Under the pieces are notes generated by a model. That model ran no database searches. It was not told the origin of the DNA and saw nothing but the letters and a program-made list of their open reading frames with translations. Shown in pieces: positions 34,358 to 45,479 of a stretch of 64,000 nt of DNA (positions are counted from its first letter, which is position 1; each line of letters starts with the position of its first letter). Source of the DNA: an uncultured Saprospiraceae bacterium (lineage in GTDB: Bacteria; Bacteroidota; Bacteroidia; Chitinophagales; Saprospiraceae); contig CALDGQ010000049.1 of assembly GCA_937941765.1 (NCBI GenBank), forward strand, positions 1 to 64,000, in the 5' to 3' direction. The translations under genes were made by a program, and so were the position numbers.

Positions 34358-34477
34358 TCAATTTTCATTCAAAAAACCATCGCTCTTTCCAGCCCAATAT
34401 CTATAGTTAGTATCTTGAGCTGCCAAATTAAAATGGAAGCCAATTGAAAAACAAAAAAGGAAAAGATATTTTTTCAT
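34358..34477 (-). CDS. 39-residue secreted peptide or gene remnant
   Basis: ATG 34477 to TGA 34358. Residues 1-21 are a complete signal peptide (MKKYLFLFCFSIGFHFNLAA, cleavage after AAQ). The mature part, DTNYRYWAGKSDGFLNEN, is only 18 residues before the stop. It lies 36 bp downstream of the 34514-35398 gene on the same strand. It may be a small secreted peptide or, as likely, the 5' end of a larger secreted gene lost by deletion; no in-frame continuation is seen after the stop. Confidence 0.45.
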   Translation of the reverse strand: MKKYLFLFCFSIGFHFNLAAQDTNYRYWAGKSDGFLNEN

Positions 34478-34513
34478 GTCAAAATTTTATACGATTAAGA
34501 AACTAGGCTGGGA

Positions 34514-35398
34514 TTAGTTGAATAAAGCAACTGTTGAATCTTCATCTTCTTTTGAAATAGTAACTAACAATTTTCTTCCACCAAACTTGGTTACTTTAAA
34601 AATTTTTGTTCCAACTGACCACTTTTCCTTTTTAGTAAAATTAGGTAACATAGAAAATCCGTAACTAAATTTAGAACCATCTTTTTTTGGACCAACTACA
34701 ACAAAGTGATTCCGATTCCAAGAATTGTTTTTTATTTGAAAGTCAATCCATTTTAAATCGGAATACTCTTTTGATTCGGTTGTGTTCTTGTTTATATTAG
34801 ATAAGGGGATGTTTTTTTGTTCAGTCAAAAATATCAATCGAGCCTTTTCAGTAATATCAGTTTTCAATTGGTTTACTTCGTCAAAAATCACTTCGGAGTC
34901 ATCATCAATTGACACGAATGCATTTTCGATTTGGAGGGATGACAAATCCATGTCCGTGCCTGTTGTGTTTATTGTTAGATTCTCAATTTTTCCAGCTGCA
35001 TTTATTTTTCCCACATTGCCAGCTAACAAAAGGTTTTCACCATTTATGTTTTTTATAGTGGTCTTACTATGCGTTCCTTGATATACTGAATTAAGCAACG
35101 GAGTACCAATTGTAATGATTGGCAAAACACTAGGCTCAATCCACTTGATTTGATCTAATGTTAATTTTCCATCTTCAAAATTAATCCCAATATATTCTAG
35201 TACATTTTTATCGGCAGTGATTTTTAGCTCCTCAGAAAGCGTATAGTCTAGAATTATTTTAGCATTAAATTGAATATCAATGCTAGTGAGATTCTTGACG
35301 GATTTGATAATGGTATCCATTTTTTTATTGCCATTTATTTGACCAAATGCTTGACAAGAAAGGAAGCAAAGAAGAAGTACAATTTGAAAAATTCTCAT
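34514..35398 (-). CDS. Secreted GIN/DUF2807-like beta-helix protein
   Basis: 294 residues, signal peptide 1-19 (ends QAFGQ). Residues about 30-200 have the layout of the head GIN (DUF2807) domain: ITADKNVLEYI, then short beta repeats such as GNVGKINAAGKIENLTINTTG and DLSSLQIENAFVSID, predicted to form a right-handed beta structure. The C-terminal ~90 residues are Lys-rich and unlike the usual family. Function unknown; members are periplasmic or surface proteins. Confidence 0.7.
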   Translation of the reverse strand: MRIFQIVLLLCFLSCQAFGQINGNKKMDTIIKSVKNLTSIDIQFNAKIILDYTLSEELKITADKNVLEYIGINFEDGKLTLDQIKWIEPSVLPIITIGTPLLNSVYQGTHSKTTIKNINGENLLLAGNVGKINAAGKIENLTINTTGTDMDLSSLQIENAFVSIDDDSEVIFDEVNQLKTDITEKARLIFLTEQKNIPLSNINKNTTESKEYSDLKWIDFQIKNNSWNRNHFVVVGPKKDGSKFSYGFSMLPNFTKKEKWSVGTKIFKVTKFGGRKLLVTISKEDEDSTVALFN

Positions 35399-35625
35399 TT
35401 GAAATATTTTTAGGTTAAATAATAAAACAAATATGAGCGGAATCGGGGAGAGCTACGACTCATTGTATAATTGTAGGTATCAAACTATAATTGAGACGTC
35501 TCAAATTATCTTAAGTTACTGATAATGAGTTGGTTGTCGAAATCGGTGTTTTAACTAATTTCTGTTTAGAAATATTAAAATGGAGTAAAATTGCTGCTTT
35601 TTTGGAATTAGGAATTTTAGAAAAC

Positions 35626-38331
35626 CTAACCTTCACGATACACCGAAGGACTCTTCTTGTAAAATTCTTTAAATACGGTACTAAAATATTCAGGCGAAGT
35701 AAAACCGCAGGCATAAGCGACCTCACCGATTTTAAGGTCTTTTTGTGCAAGCATTTGTTTGGCTTTTTCCAATCGAAAATCTCGCAATAAATTGGCTGGT
35801 GTATTATTAAAGGTTGCACGGAATTTTTTGTAAGCTTGACCTTTGCTTATATGAAGTGCTTTTGCAAAATCATCTAAAGTAAAATGACTGTTAGAAAAAT
35901 TGGATTCTAAAGTATTTAATACCGATTTACTGAATGGATCTGGAGCAATGTCTTTTTCTTCATTTTGACTGCCAAATTTTAAATGAAGTCGTCGCCTATT
36001 TTGAAGTAAATTGTTGACAGTCAATTTAAGCTCCGTATTATTAAAAGGCTTGTTTAAAAATGCATCAGCCCCAGTTTTTAAACTAGTGAATCGAGTATCA
36101 TCTCCAGCTTTGGCAGTCAATACTAAAATCGGAATGTGATTGGTAACGATATGTGATTTCAATTGTTGACATAAATCCAACCCGCTTCCATCAGGCAACA
36201 TCACATCTGAAATGATGATATCGGGTACTTGTTGTTCCGCCAATTGTTTTCCTTGTTTTAAATCGTGTGCAATTAACACTTCAAAATCTTCCTTAAACAA
36301 AGAAGCAATGTGATCAGCCAAATCAGGATGGTCTTCTATTATTAACAACGAATTTTGATTAGACATTGAAATGGTGGTATCAGCATTCGGAATTTGGGAA
36401 GGACCGACTTCATTAGCAATAGACTCCGATTGATGCATCTCAGCAAAAGGAACTTTTAATATAAATTTAGTTCCATTTCCATTTTTAGATTGAACCATTA
36501 AGGTACCACCCATTAGTTCTGACAATTCTTTTGAAAGCGCCAAACCGATACCAAATCCTTCATATCGATCTTCATTTTGTTCTGAAGATACTCGATAATA
36601 CCAGTCAAATATTTTTGATAAATCTTTCTCAGGAATTCCTGGACCAGCATCTTGAACCGATAGAATAAGTTGATTATTTTCTTGGTACATCTCCACTTGA
36701 ACCAATGAATTAGTAGGTGCATATTTAACCGCATTACTCAATAGATTGCGCACAATTGTTTGAAATTTTGAGTAGTCTAATTCCCCTTTGAAATTTTGCT
36801 TTTTGATACCAAGCTTCCATTCGATATTTTTGTATGAAGCAAATGATTTTAATTCGTCAAGCGTTTGTTGCATAATACTTTTCGCATCTCCAATCGTTGG
36901 TCGATTTATTAATGCATTGGCTTCTAATTTATTCCACTCCAATAATTGATTGATTTGATCAATTAGTTGTTTCGTATTTCGTTTTGCAACTGTAAGATGT
37001 TCTGTTTTTTGAGTCTGATCTTCAGTATCTTCTAGGGATTCTAACTTTGCAGAAATGATGGAAAGGGGAGTCCGTAATTCATGTGTTATAGAAGTGATTA
37101 ATTTTTCTCTTACTTTTTGAGTTTCTTTTTCCTTTGCACTTAGTAAAAAATGTGCTTTTTGTTTTTGACGTTGACGATACAACCAAAATCCAATACTCGC
37201 AATCAATAAAGTAAAAAATGAAAGCAAACCAATGATAGTACTTTTAAATTTAGCAGAAGTCAGTGCTTGATCCGTTTCTAAATCTTTTATTTTTTGTTCA
37301 TCTTCTAACTGTTTTATAGTGGATTCTGCATTTGCTATTGAAGATTCTCTGATTTCTATATCGTATTTTTCTTGATAATCTAAAATCATCTGATAATACG
37401 GTTGAGTTTCTTTATCTCGATTGAGAGCATGAAGTACCTCAACAAAATTTTTGACAACATGACTTTTTACAGGATAACCAGCGGCACCTTTGTGATTGTC
37501 AAGACTATCTACCAGCGGTTTCAATATTTCAAAAGCAGCTTGTTTGTTTCCAGCTTTGACTTCAGACTGTGCTTTCATAACTAGAAAAACACCTTCATTG
37601 ATTGGCTTAGCTGCAATCATTTCACCAACATTTTTATGCAATAAATTTCTGGCTTTGATATTTTCATTTGTTGACCAATACGCATTTACAAGCATGTATA
37701 TACAACCATCTAAATCACTATTAGCAATCGTTATATCTCCGGCAAAATCACAACATTTTTCAAGCAAGGGTATACTTTGTTTATAATTTTCTTTTTGATT
37801 CAACATATTCCCATAAAGTGCATAGCTAGTGATTAGACTTTGTGTATCTTGAGCAATTTCAAACAATTTGATTGCTTTTTTCATTTCTTCATGAGCGCCG
37901 TCAATATTTCCTTTTAATGCATAAATCCGAGACAGTAATTGCGCTGATTTTGCCGAAATACCTTTCCACTCTTTAGAAGCTTTTCCATGTTCTAGCGTAA
38001 TGCTTTTTGCTTGCAACAAATGGTCTAGTGCTTCATCATATGCTTCCAAACTTAAATGAATTTTGGCTTTTTGAACATGTAACCAGGTGATGGCTAAAGG
38101 ACTTTCATTTTGAGCCAATGCCAAGTCCAATTCGCTTTGCACTATTTGGTCAGAAAGAGTAAAATTGTTTCTGGTTGTAATGAGTAAACCGTCCAGTTTT
38201 TCCAATCTTGCAGGATAGGGTGTTTGCCGAAATTTCTCCAAAACAATTGCAATGGAATCTGGTATTTGACCATATCCAATAACAGATAAGAATAGGAATA
38301 ACGCAAGAAATATAAGTTTTCTCATTTTCAA
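35626..38331 (-). CDS. Hybrid two-component regulator (TPR-HK-REC-AraC)
   Basis: 901 residues. Signal peptide 1-22 (ends GYGQ), TPR-type repeats about 30-330, membrane helix about 362-382, HisKA with SITHELRTPLSI (His near 416), ATPase domain with NLLSNAVKYAP, DAGPGIP and GFGIGLALSKEL, then a receiver domain with IISDVMLPDGSG (Asp near 708) and KPF, and finally an AraC-type HTH (about 800-901). Thus sensing, phosphotransfer and DNA binding are in one chain, as in HTCS regulators of glycan use, but with TPRs instead of a propeller sensor. Divergent from the discoidin T9SS gene, a likely target. Confidence 0.94.
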   Translation of the reverse strand: MKMRKLIFLALFLFLSVIGYGQIPDSIAIVLEKFRQTPYPARLEKLDGLLITTRNNFTLSDQIVQSELDLALAQNESPLAITWLHVQKAKIHLSLEAYDEALDHLLQAKSITLEHGKASKEWKGISAKSAQLLSRIYALKGNIDGAHEEMKKAIKLFEIAQDTQSLITSYALYGNMLNQKENYKQSIPLLEKCCDFAGDITIANSDLDGCIYMLVNAYWSTNENIKARNLLHKNVGEMIAAKPINEGVFLVMKAQSEVKAGNKQAAFEILKPLVDSLDNHKGAAGYPVKSHVVKNFVEVLHALNRDKETQPYYQMILDYQEKYDIEIRESSIANAESTIKQLEDEQKIKDLETDQALTSAKFKSTIIGLLSFFTLLIASIGFWLYRQRQKQKAHFLLSAKEKETQKVREKLITSITHELRTPLSIISAKLESLEDTEDQTQKTEHLTVAKRNTKQLIDQINQLLEWNKLEANALINRPTIGDAKSIMQQTLDELKSFASYKNIEWKLGIKKQNFKGELDYSKFQTIVRNLLSNAVKYAPTNSLVQVEMYQENNQLILSVQDAGPGIPEKDLSKIFDWYYRVSSEQNEDRYEGFGIGLALSKELSELMGGTLMVQSKNGNGTKFILKVPFAEMHQSESIANEVGPSQIPNADTTISMSNQNSLLIIEDHPDLADHIASLFKEDFEVLIAHDLKQGKQLAEQQVPDIIISDVMLPDGSGLDLCQQLKSHIVTNHIPILVLTAKAGDDTRFTSLKTGADAFLNKPFNNTELKLTVNNLLQNRRRLHLKFGSQNEEKDIAPDPFSKSVLNTLESNFSNSHFTLDDFAKALHISKGQAYKKFRATFNNTPANLLRDFRLEKAKQMLAQKDLKIGEVAYACGFTSPEYFSTVFKEFYKKSPSVYREG

Positions 38332-38644
38332 TGATTTTGCCTGACTGAGAGCGGACAGATGCTGAAAGAATTGGGAAAGCTAGTCCAGCAAACTTGTTTG
38401 TTTAGTTCTGAAATTTACGAAACTTTTCTTCACTTTTGGCTCAAATACCTTCGATTTACGCATGAAAAAAGGATTTTGAAGATAAAATGAAAAATTTCAA
38501 AGGTCTTAAATAAGTGAAGGAAGTAGTTTTATCCAAAGATTTTATAAACATACTTAGCTCTTTTTTAGCTCTTTGTTATTAAACCATCCCCTCAATGTTA
38601 AGAGCTTTCATTTGCTTATTTTCAAAACCAAAATTTCAAACATT
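38332..38644. other. Divergent intergenic region, no clear feature
   Basis: 313 bp between the hybrid regulator and the T9SS protein. It must hold promoters for both, and an AraC-type operator is plausible. I see TTTAGCTC repeated as ctcttttttagctctttg near 38558-38574 but no convincing inverted or direct operator and no TAnnTTTG box. Confidence 0.4.
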
Positions 38645-40900
38645 ATGCGATCACTTCTGTCTATTTTGACTTCTCTTATTTTATTAATCCCGACCCACAT
38701 TTTTGCAAATCCTGTTGATGAAATATACTCTAATCCATCAAATTTAGTGTGCAATGTCAACATCACCTCATCCAATGGAGGGGTTACAATAACGGGCTTG
38801 ACGAATAACGCTAACACTAAATTATTCAATTCAAATACACAGTCAGTTTGGAGTTGTAATCCATGGGAAGGAAATATTTGTTCTAGCACTGAAACAGTTT
38901 CTAATTTGATAAGTGGAGCAACCTACTATTTAAGTGTTCAATCTTCTGATTGTAGCGAATGGATTCCAATTATCGTCCAAGGTGGTGGTGGTAATAATGC
39001 CACTTGTAATGATGATATACAAAATCAAGGGGAAGAAGGTGTCGATTGTGGAGGTCCATGTCCAGCATGCAATACACCATGCAATCTTACTGTTACACCT
39101 ACAAATGGTGGCGTAACAATTACAGGATTATCTAGTGCTGAAAATACTAAGGTATTTACTGCAAATTATTCACAAGAACTTTGGAGATGTAATCCTTGGG
39201 AAGGAAATCCTTGTTCAAATTTAGAAACGGTTACTGGCTTGCAAAATGGAACACTTTATCGAGTTGTTGCAAATTCCGGCCTTTGTGTTAGAAATATTAC
39301 ATTCACACCTACTAGTGGTGGAGGCTGTCCTGATGCTGATAATGACGGTGTTTGTAATGCAGATGATTGTCAACCAAACAACCCTAATCGACCTGCTACT
39401 CCTGGCTCAAGTTGCAATGATTTTAACAGTGGAACTACAAATGATATCATCCAATCGGATGGTTGTACTTGTCAAGGAACACCAACTGGAAATGGTTGTA
39501 ATGTCAATGTTACATCTTCTAATGGAAGTGTGACCATTACTGGTTTACCTAATAATGCCAACGCAAAGTTATTTAATTCAAATACGCAATCAGTTTGGGG
39601 TTGCAATCCATGGCAAGGAAGTTCTTGTTCTGGAACCGAAACCGTTTCTGGATTAACAAATGGAGCTACCTATTTTTTAAGCGTGCAATCAAATGATTGT
39701 GATGAATGGATTCCTGTAACCATTTCCGGTGGAGGAGGTGGTAATAATAAGCCTGATCTTAGTCTATCAACTGATACGCCGGCCATTGGATTTGGAGGCC
39801 CAGGTCAAGTATTGAGTTTTAATTTTAACTTGATCAATCAAGGAAATGCAACTGCCTCAGGAAGCTATTTTATACGATCTTATATTTCTACCGATCAAAG
39901 TTTGAGTAATGATGATATTCAAGAAGGAGTTATTGCAACAGGAAACACACCAGTAGGATCTACGGAAGTAACTGGAGCTATTACGATCCCTGATGATTTA
40001 CCACAAGGCGTTTATTTTTTGATTCTAAAAGTTGATGATGACAATGATATCGCTGAGTCCAATGAAAATAATAACATATTAAATACAAATTATTTTTCTG
40101 TGAATCTTGGTGGTGGAAATAGTTGTACTAACGTCACCAATGTGGCACTAGGAAAAGCTGCTTCACAATCTTCCACTTTAAATTTTGGTGGAATTAATTC
40201 TGGTGCTTCCAAAGCAGTGGACGGAAATACAGACGGTAATTATTTTAATGGTTCAGTTGCAGCAACTAATGGAGAAAGCAACGCATGGTGGCAAGTTGAT
40301 TTAGGGGCAAATTATGATGTAACCTCAATTCAAGTTTATAACAGAATGGATGGTGCAGATCGTTTGAATAATTTTTACATTTTAACTTCTACAAGTCCGT
40401 TCACTTCTAATAATTTAGCGACAGCACGAAGTCAGGCGGATAGTGAAAGATATAATCCAATTACGGCAGGACTTCCTACATTTTGGGATTTTCCAGGAGG
40501 AGAAGTAAGATATGTTAGAGTGCAGCGAGCATCTTTCGGATATGCTACCATTGCGGAAGTACGAGTCAACGGTTGTCTTGCGGGCATGTCAGATAATAAT
40601 TCGATTCAAAGTTTTGAAATATCAAATGATCAAGTGATACCAAATTTTGAAGTTAAAAATATCTTTCCAAATCCAACTTCTGGAGAAGTAATTGGACAAA
40701 TCGAAAGTACTTTTGATGGTGAAATGTCTGTTCAAGTAGTAAACATTTTAGGACAATTAAAATTGAGTAAAACAATTTTGTTAGAATCCGGGATAAATAG
40801 TTTAAGGTTGGATTTAAGTGAATTGGATAATGGAATTTATACGGTTAATTTAGGAAATGGGAAAAAGATGGTGACTAAAAAAATAGTGATTTCGAAATAG
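38645..40900 (+). CDS. T9SS surface protein with discoidin and CARDB domains
   Basis: 751 residues from ATG 38645. Signal peptide 1-22. Three repeats of about 77 residues, each with CNxxxT, GxVTITGL and CNPWxG, lie at 36-112, 146-222 and 285-361. Between them are Cys-rich segments (CNDDIQNQGEEGVDCGGPCP; DADNDGVCNADDCQP). A CARDB domain is at about 369-488, an F5/8 type C (discoidin) carbohydrate-binding domain at 497-643 and a T9SS sorting domain from FPNPTSGE (674) to the end. Predicted as an adhesin or glycan-binding surface protein. A terminator follows. Confidence 0.92.
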   Translation: MRSLLSILTSLILLIPTHIFANPVDEIYSNPSNLVCNVNITSSNGGVTITGLTNNANTKLFNSNTQSVWSCNPWEGNICSSTETVSNLISGATYYLSVQSSDCSEWIPIIVQGGGGNNATCNDDIQNQGEEGVDCGGPCPACNTPCNLTVTPTNGGVTITGLSSAENTKVFTANYSQELWRCNPWEGNPCSNLETVTGLQNGTLYRVVANSGLCVRNITFTPTSGGGCPDADNDGVCNADDCQPNNPNRPATPGSSCNDFNSGTTNDIIQSDGCTCQGTPTGNGCNVNVTSSNGSVTITGLPNNANAKLFNSNTQSVWGCNPWQGSSCSGTETVSGLTNGATYFLSVQSNDCDEWIPVTISGGGGGNNKPDLSLSTDTPAIGFGGPGQVLSFNFNLINQGNATASGSYFIRSYISTDQSLSNDDIQEGVIATGNTPVGSTEVTGAITIPDDLPQGVYFLILKVDDDNDIAESNENNNILNTNYFSVNLGGGNSCTNVTNVALGKAASQSSTLNFGGINSGASKAVDGNTDGNYFNGSVAATNGESNAWWQVDLGANYDVTSIQVYNRMDGADRLNNFYILTSTSPFTSNNLATARSQADSERYNPITAGLPTFWDFPGGEVRYVRVQRASFGYATIAEVRVNGCLAGMSDNNSIQSFEISNDQVIPNFEVKNIFPNPTSGEVIGQIESTFDGEMSVQVVNILGQLKLSKTILLESGINSLRLDLSELDNGIYTVNLGNGKKMVTKKIVISK

Positions 40901-40933
40901 ATCTTTATTTCATTTTTTATCTGAGAATTGATG

Positions 40934-40969
40934 AAAGCTGCTATTCTAAATTTGAATAGCAGCTTTTTT
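40934..40969 (+). terminator. Intrinsic terminator of the discoidin T9SS gene
   Basis: AAAGCTGCTATTC (40934-40946) pairs over 13 bp with GAATAGCAGCTTT (40954-40966), loop TAAATTT, then TTT. Confidence 0.95.
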
Positions 40970-41171
40970 ATTCAAAATTGAATGCTAATTTGTTAATGGA
41001 GTTTTATAAACACTAATTAAGAATTTATTTTATATCTTCAATAGTATAATATGAAAAGGTGTTAAATTATACCTAGAAGTTATTTTTAAAATAATGCTAA
41101 ATGAAATAGTGAAAGGTACCATTTAGAAAATGCTTAAGTGATAGATTATTGATTTCTTGAAATAACCCCAT

Positions 41172-44100
41172 ATGCAGAAATTATTACTAACCCCATTATT
41201 TTTTTTACTTATCAATTTGGTGTTTTCAACAGAAGGAAAAAATGATACCGTATGGCAAGGATCAGGAATACCTAATGCGGTTGCGATCGGAAAATTTTTA
41301 AATAACAACTTACCTAGTACCACTCCTGGTGGAGCCATTACTGCACCTACATTGTTATCACAAACAGGTTTGTTTTCAAACACTGCGACTTTGACGCCTA
41401 ATCCCGGTGTGATTCCATACGATATGATAGAACCATTTTGGTCTGATGGAGCTGATAAAAGTCGGTGGTTAGCCATACCAAATGATGGAACACATAATAC
41501 TGCTGATGAACAAATTCAGTTTTCCGCTGATGGCAATTGGTTGTTTCCAAAAGGAGCTGTTTTGATAAAACATTTTGAATTGGGTGGCCAAAGATTAGAA
41601 ACTCGATTTGAAGTACATGGTGATGACGGTATCTATTATTATTTGACTTACAAATGGAATGCAACTGAAACAGATGCAACTTTACTAAGTGGAGCTTTGG
41701 ATGAAAACATAACCGTCAATGGCGCCGTCCAAGTATGGCATTATCCGAGTCGAAGTGAATGTGTTTCATGTCATACTTCACAAAATGATCACGTTCTTGG
41801 ATTAAAAACTCGATATTTAAACAAAGAGATTACATATCCTATTTCTGGTATCGATGCTAATCAATTAGTAACCTTAAGCCATTTAGGAATTCTGGATGCA
41901 ACGATAACGGATGCGAATGTATCTAATTATATGGCGGTTGCTGCAAAAGATGATCCCAATGCAAGTTTGGAATACAGAGCGAGATCATATATTGATGTCA
42001 ATTGTTCCTACTGTCATCAACCAAATGCTCTAAACGGAGCCATGTTTGACGCGAGAATTACAACACCATTTTCAAATCAAAATATATTAAATGGATCGTT
42101 GCTTTTTGATTTGGGATTAATAAATCCAAAGGTTGTAATTCCACAAAATGTATCCAACTCCATGATGCATCATCGGATGAATTCTCTAGTTACTGGTGTT
42201 GCCATGCCTCCATTATCAAAAAATGTAGTGGATGCAGCTGGCGTTCAATTGATTGCAGATTGGATAAATAGTCTTAGTCCTATCACATCTTCTCCTCCAG
42301 TAGCGGCCTTTTTTGCTGCGCCCGTTTTTGGTACCGTTCCACTTCTTGTAAATTTTGATGCAAGTGCTTCCACAGATCCAGATGGAGATCCAATTACGTA
42401 CACCTGGGATTTTGGAGACGGTGCAACAGCAACCGGTATTACACCTTCCTATACTTACACCGTGCCTGGGTCATACCTTGTTACATTAACAGTTTCTGAT
42501 GGAGTTTTAGCGGATATTTTCACAACAACAATTACAGTGAATAATGCAAATCCTAGTGCAAATGTAGTATCCTTTACAGATGCAACTAATTTAATTCAAG
42601 GGACACATTACAGTGGAGTAGCGATGGCGGTTTCAGATATGAATGCAGATGGAAAAGATGATATTATCCGTTTCAATCAAGCGAAGGATTTGAATGTTCA
42701 ATATCAAAATAATGCGGGTCAAATGTTTACAAATTATCATTTTGGTCCAGTAAGTACATCCAATGAATGGAGTACTTGCATTGGAGATTTTGACCAAAAT
42801 GGTTACAACGATGTATTGGTAGGTGGAATCTTCGATGATATAAAAATCATTAAAAATAATAACGGGACTTATCTTTCAGCTCCTCTACCAAATTCTGATG
42901 TTTTTCTACAAGGGAGTAATTTTGTGGATATCAATAATGATGGTTGGCTTGATATTTTTGCTTGTCATGATATTGGTTTGTCAAGAGCTTACGAAAATGA
43001 TCAAACCGGTGCTTTTACTTATAATCCTAACTTAATCTCAACAGCAACCACACCAGTTAGCGATAATTCTGGAAATTACGCCAGCATGTGGACTGATTAT
43101 GACAATGATGGAGACATTGATTTGTATATTTCAAAGTGTCGCGGAGGTGTTCAAGATCCAACAAGTCCGCTACGACTTAATATGCTTTGGCAAAATGATG
43201 GTAACAATAATTACACGGAAGTAGCGGCAGCAGCTAATTTAAAAATTGGCGCACAAACTTGGTTGTCAGATTTTGGAGATGTCGATAATGATGGAGATTT
43301 AGACTGTCTGGTAGTTAATCATTTTGAAAATAGTAATTTACTGCTAAATAATGGAGATGGAACATTTACGGATGTGACGTTAACAAGTGGTATTTTACCA
43401 GGATTGTCGAGTGACTCACACGTGCAGGGTTTGTTCAGAGATTTTAACAACGATGGTTATATTGATATTATAACCACTGGGCTTCAACATCATATTTTAT
43501 ACAATGACGGAGATGGAACATTTACAGAAGCTCCAAATCCATTTACTTCAAATCAAATTGAATCTTTAGCAGTTGGAGATTTAAATCATGATGGATTCAT
43601 TGATGTCTATGCCGGATATGCCCAACTATATACATCCCCAACAACAATCAATGATCAATTATTTTTAAATGATGGGAATAGCAACCATTTTTTCAATGTT
43701 CAATTACGAGGAGTGGTCAGCAATATTAATGGAATTGGCGCAAGGGTAGAGGCATATGGTGTTTGGGGAAAACAAATCCGAGAAGTAAGATCAGGAGAAG
43801 GGTATGGAATTCATAATTCATTTACGCAGCATTTTGGATTGGGACAAGCAACTTCAATTGACTCAATTGTAGTAAGGTGGCCTTCTGGAATTATTCAAAC
43901 CATAGATGATATTGATAATGTAGATCAATTCTTGCCAATTTGTGAATTAGAAGGAATGCCATGTAATGATAACAATCCATCTACAACTAATGAGGTTTAC
44001 GATGAGCATTGTGTTTGTGGAATTTTCGTTCCTGTTGATACAGATGGAGACGGCGTTTTTGACCATAATGATATTTGCCCTAACAGTATACTTGGACTAG

Positions 44101-45434
44101 CAGTTGATGCAAATGGATGTGTGCCAGGTTGCACAGACTTAAATGCGCACGATTATAATCCAACTGCTCAAATAGACAATGGTACTTGCAAGACTTGTAA
44201 TGATGGGATTATGAATGGTGATGAAACCTCTATTGATTGTGGTGGTAGTCTCTGTTGTTGTTTTACTAATTGCAATATAGGAAGCGAAGTCGCTTCAAAA
44301 TACGCACTTGGTGCTGATATTGTTGCCGAAAACCCAGCAGGCTGGTTGGTTCATCCAAATTTTAATGGGGTAACTTCATATATCTCAACAACAGAATTAC
44401 ATTGTCAATCTATAAATGCAATTCAGATTGTCAAATCACCAGCAATTTCAGATATTGTTCACAAAATTAATCACTTAGGTGGCAATAAGATATCGTACTC
44501 ATTTGATATATTGATTCCATCAGGACAAGGTGCCTTCGTTTCACCAGTTTCCAATTTGACTTCATTTGATTTAATGAGAATTATTCAGTTTACCAACGCT
44601 GGAAATATTTCTGTTGAAAATAGTGTTGTTGCATCTTATTCGTTTGATACTTGGCAAACCATGACTATTATTCAACATGTAGACAACGCTTTACAAGAAA
44701 CTTATTTTAATGGAACATTAATACACTCAAAAAGCACAACTGCACATATAATGGCTGGCGTTAATTTCTGGGGATCGGCCGGTGATTTTTACATCGACAA
44801 TATTTGTATTGAAGATTTAGATCCAGGTTGTAAATCTTCCTTTACATTGAGTGATTTAAATACGGAGCCAATTGGAAATGGATGGTTTGCAACAGATTTT
44901 GTGTACGGAAATGGAATCGTAAATAGTAATTTTCAAACCTTTCAAGCAGGTAAGTATGTTGATATGGATGCGGGATTTGAAGTACCTTTAGGCAATGATT
45001 TTACTGCTCAAATCGGACCTTGTTTTGAAACAACTAGCAATGATTGTAACAATGCAATTGCATTACCTATCTACACTACTTGTAACCCTATAATCGGAAC
45101 AAATGAAGGAGCAACCCCATCTGGGTTATTGCCTCTTCCGACTTGTGGAAATTTTGGTAATGGAAATGATGTTTGGTATGAAGTTGATATACCAGCATTA
45201 GATACTGTGAAAATAGCTGTCAATTATTTTGAAGGCCCTAATGATTTTGTGTTACAAGCTTATTCTGGAGACTGTGAAAACTTATCTTTGCTAGGTTGTG
45301 ACGATGATAGTGGAGAAGGCTTTATGCCGGAATTACAATTGGGTGGATTTCAAGCCAATACCAAAGTTTTTGTAAGAGTATTTGAGTATTTGAACAATGA
45401 AACTGGACCATTTGAAATTTGCGCAACGAACTAA
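41172..45434 (+). CDS. Giant secreted cytochrome-PKD-FG-GAP-UnbV protein
   Basis: 1420 residues. Signal peptide about 1-20. An N-terminal cytochrome-like region (about 25-370) has two haem motifs, CVSCH at 197-201 and CSYCH at 278-282, and a possible Met ligand in AMPPL near 345. A PKD domain follows at about 376-457, then many FG-GAP/VCBS repeats with calcium-binding DxNxDG loops (about 460-835), an ASPIC/UnbV segment (about 836-915), Cys-rich linkers, a carbohydrate-module-like region and a terminal PPC-like domain. No T9SS sorting domain is visible at the C-terminus, though the build is that of a surface protein. Function unknown. Confidence 0.9.
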   Translation: MQKLLLTPLFFLLINLVFSTEGKNDTVWQGSGIPNAVAIGKFLNNNLPSTTPGGAITAPTLLSQTGLFSNTATLTPNPGVIPYDMIEPFWSDGADKSRWLAIPNDGTHNTADEQIQFSADGNWLFPKGAVLIKHFELGGQRLETRFEVHGDDGIYYYLTYKWNATETDATLLSGALDENITVNGAVQVWHYPSRSECVSCHTSQNDHVLGLKTRYLNKEITYPISGIDANQLVTLSHLGILDATITDANVSNYMAVAAKDDPNASLEYRARSYIDVNCSYCHQPNALNGAMFDARITTPFSNQNILNGSLLFDLGLINPKVVIPQNVSNSMMHHRMNSLVTGVAMPPLSKNVVDAAGVQLIADWINSLSPITSSPPVAAFFAAPVFGTVPLLVNFDASASTDPDGDPITYTWDFGDGATATGITPSYTYTVPGSYLVTLTVSDGVLADIFTTTITVNNANPSANVVSFTDATNLIQGTHYSGVAMAVSDMNADGKDDIIRFNQAKDLNVQYQNNAGQMFTNYHFGPVSTSNEWSTCIGDFDQNGYNDVLVGGIFDDIKIIKNNNGTYLSAPLPNSDVFLQGSNFVDINNDGWLDIFACHDIGLSRAYENDQTGAFTYNPNLISTATTPVSDNSGNYASMWTDYDNDGDIDLYISKCRGGVQDPTSPLRLNMLWQNDGNNNYTEVAAAANLKIGAQTWLSDFGDVDNDGDLDCLVVNHFENSNLLLNNGDGTFTDVTLTSGILPGLSSDSHVQGLFRDFNNDGYIDIITTGLQHHILYNDGDGTFTEAPNPFTSNQIESLAVGDLNHDGFIDVYAGYAQLYTSPTTINDQLFLNDGNSNHFFNVQLRGVVSNINGIGARVEAYGVWGKQIREVRSGEGYGIHNSFTQHFGLGQATSIDSIVVRWPSGIIQTIDDIDNVDQFLPICELEGMPCNDNNPSTTNEVYDEHCVCGIFVPVDTDGDGVFDHNDICPNSILGLAVDANGCVPGCTDLNAHDYNPTAQIDNGTCKTCNDGIMNGDETSIDCGGSLCCCFTNCNIGSEVASKYALGADIVAENPAGWLVHPNFNGVTSYISTTELHCQSINAIQIVKSPAISDIVHKINHLGGNKISYSFDILIPSGQGAFVSPVSNLTSFDLMRIIQFTNAGNISVENSVVASYSFDTWQTMTIIQHVDNALQETYFNGTLIHSKSTTAHIMAGVNFWGSAGDFYIDNICIEDLDPGCKSSFTLSDLNTEPIGNGWFATDFVYGNGIVNSNFQTFQAGKYVDMDAGFEVPLGNDFTAQIGPCFETTSNDCNNAIALPIYTTCNPIIGTNEGATPSGLLPLPTCGNFGNGNDVWYEVDIPALDTVKIAVNYFEGPNDFVLQAYSGDCENLSLLGCDDDSGEGFMPELQLGGFQANTKVFVRVFEYLNNETGPFEICATN

Positions 45435-45479
45435 GCGAGTCGCTCATTTTGAATTAAATAAGAAGTTTAGATTTCGCTT

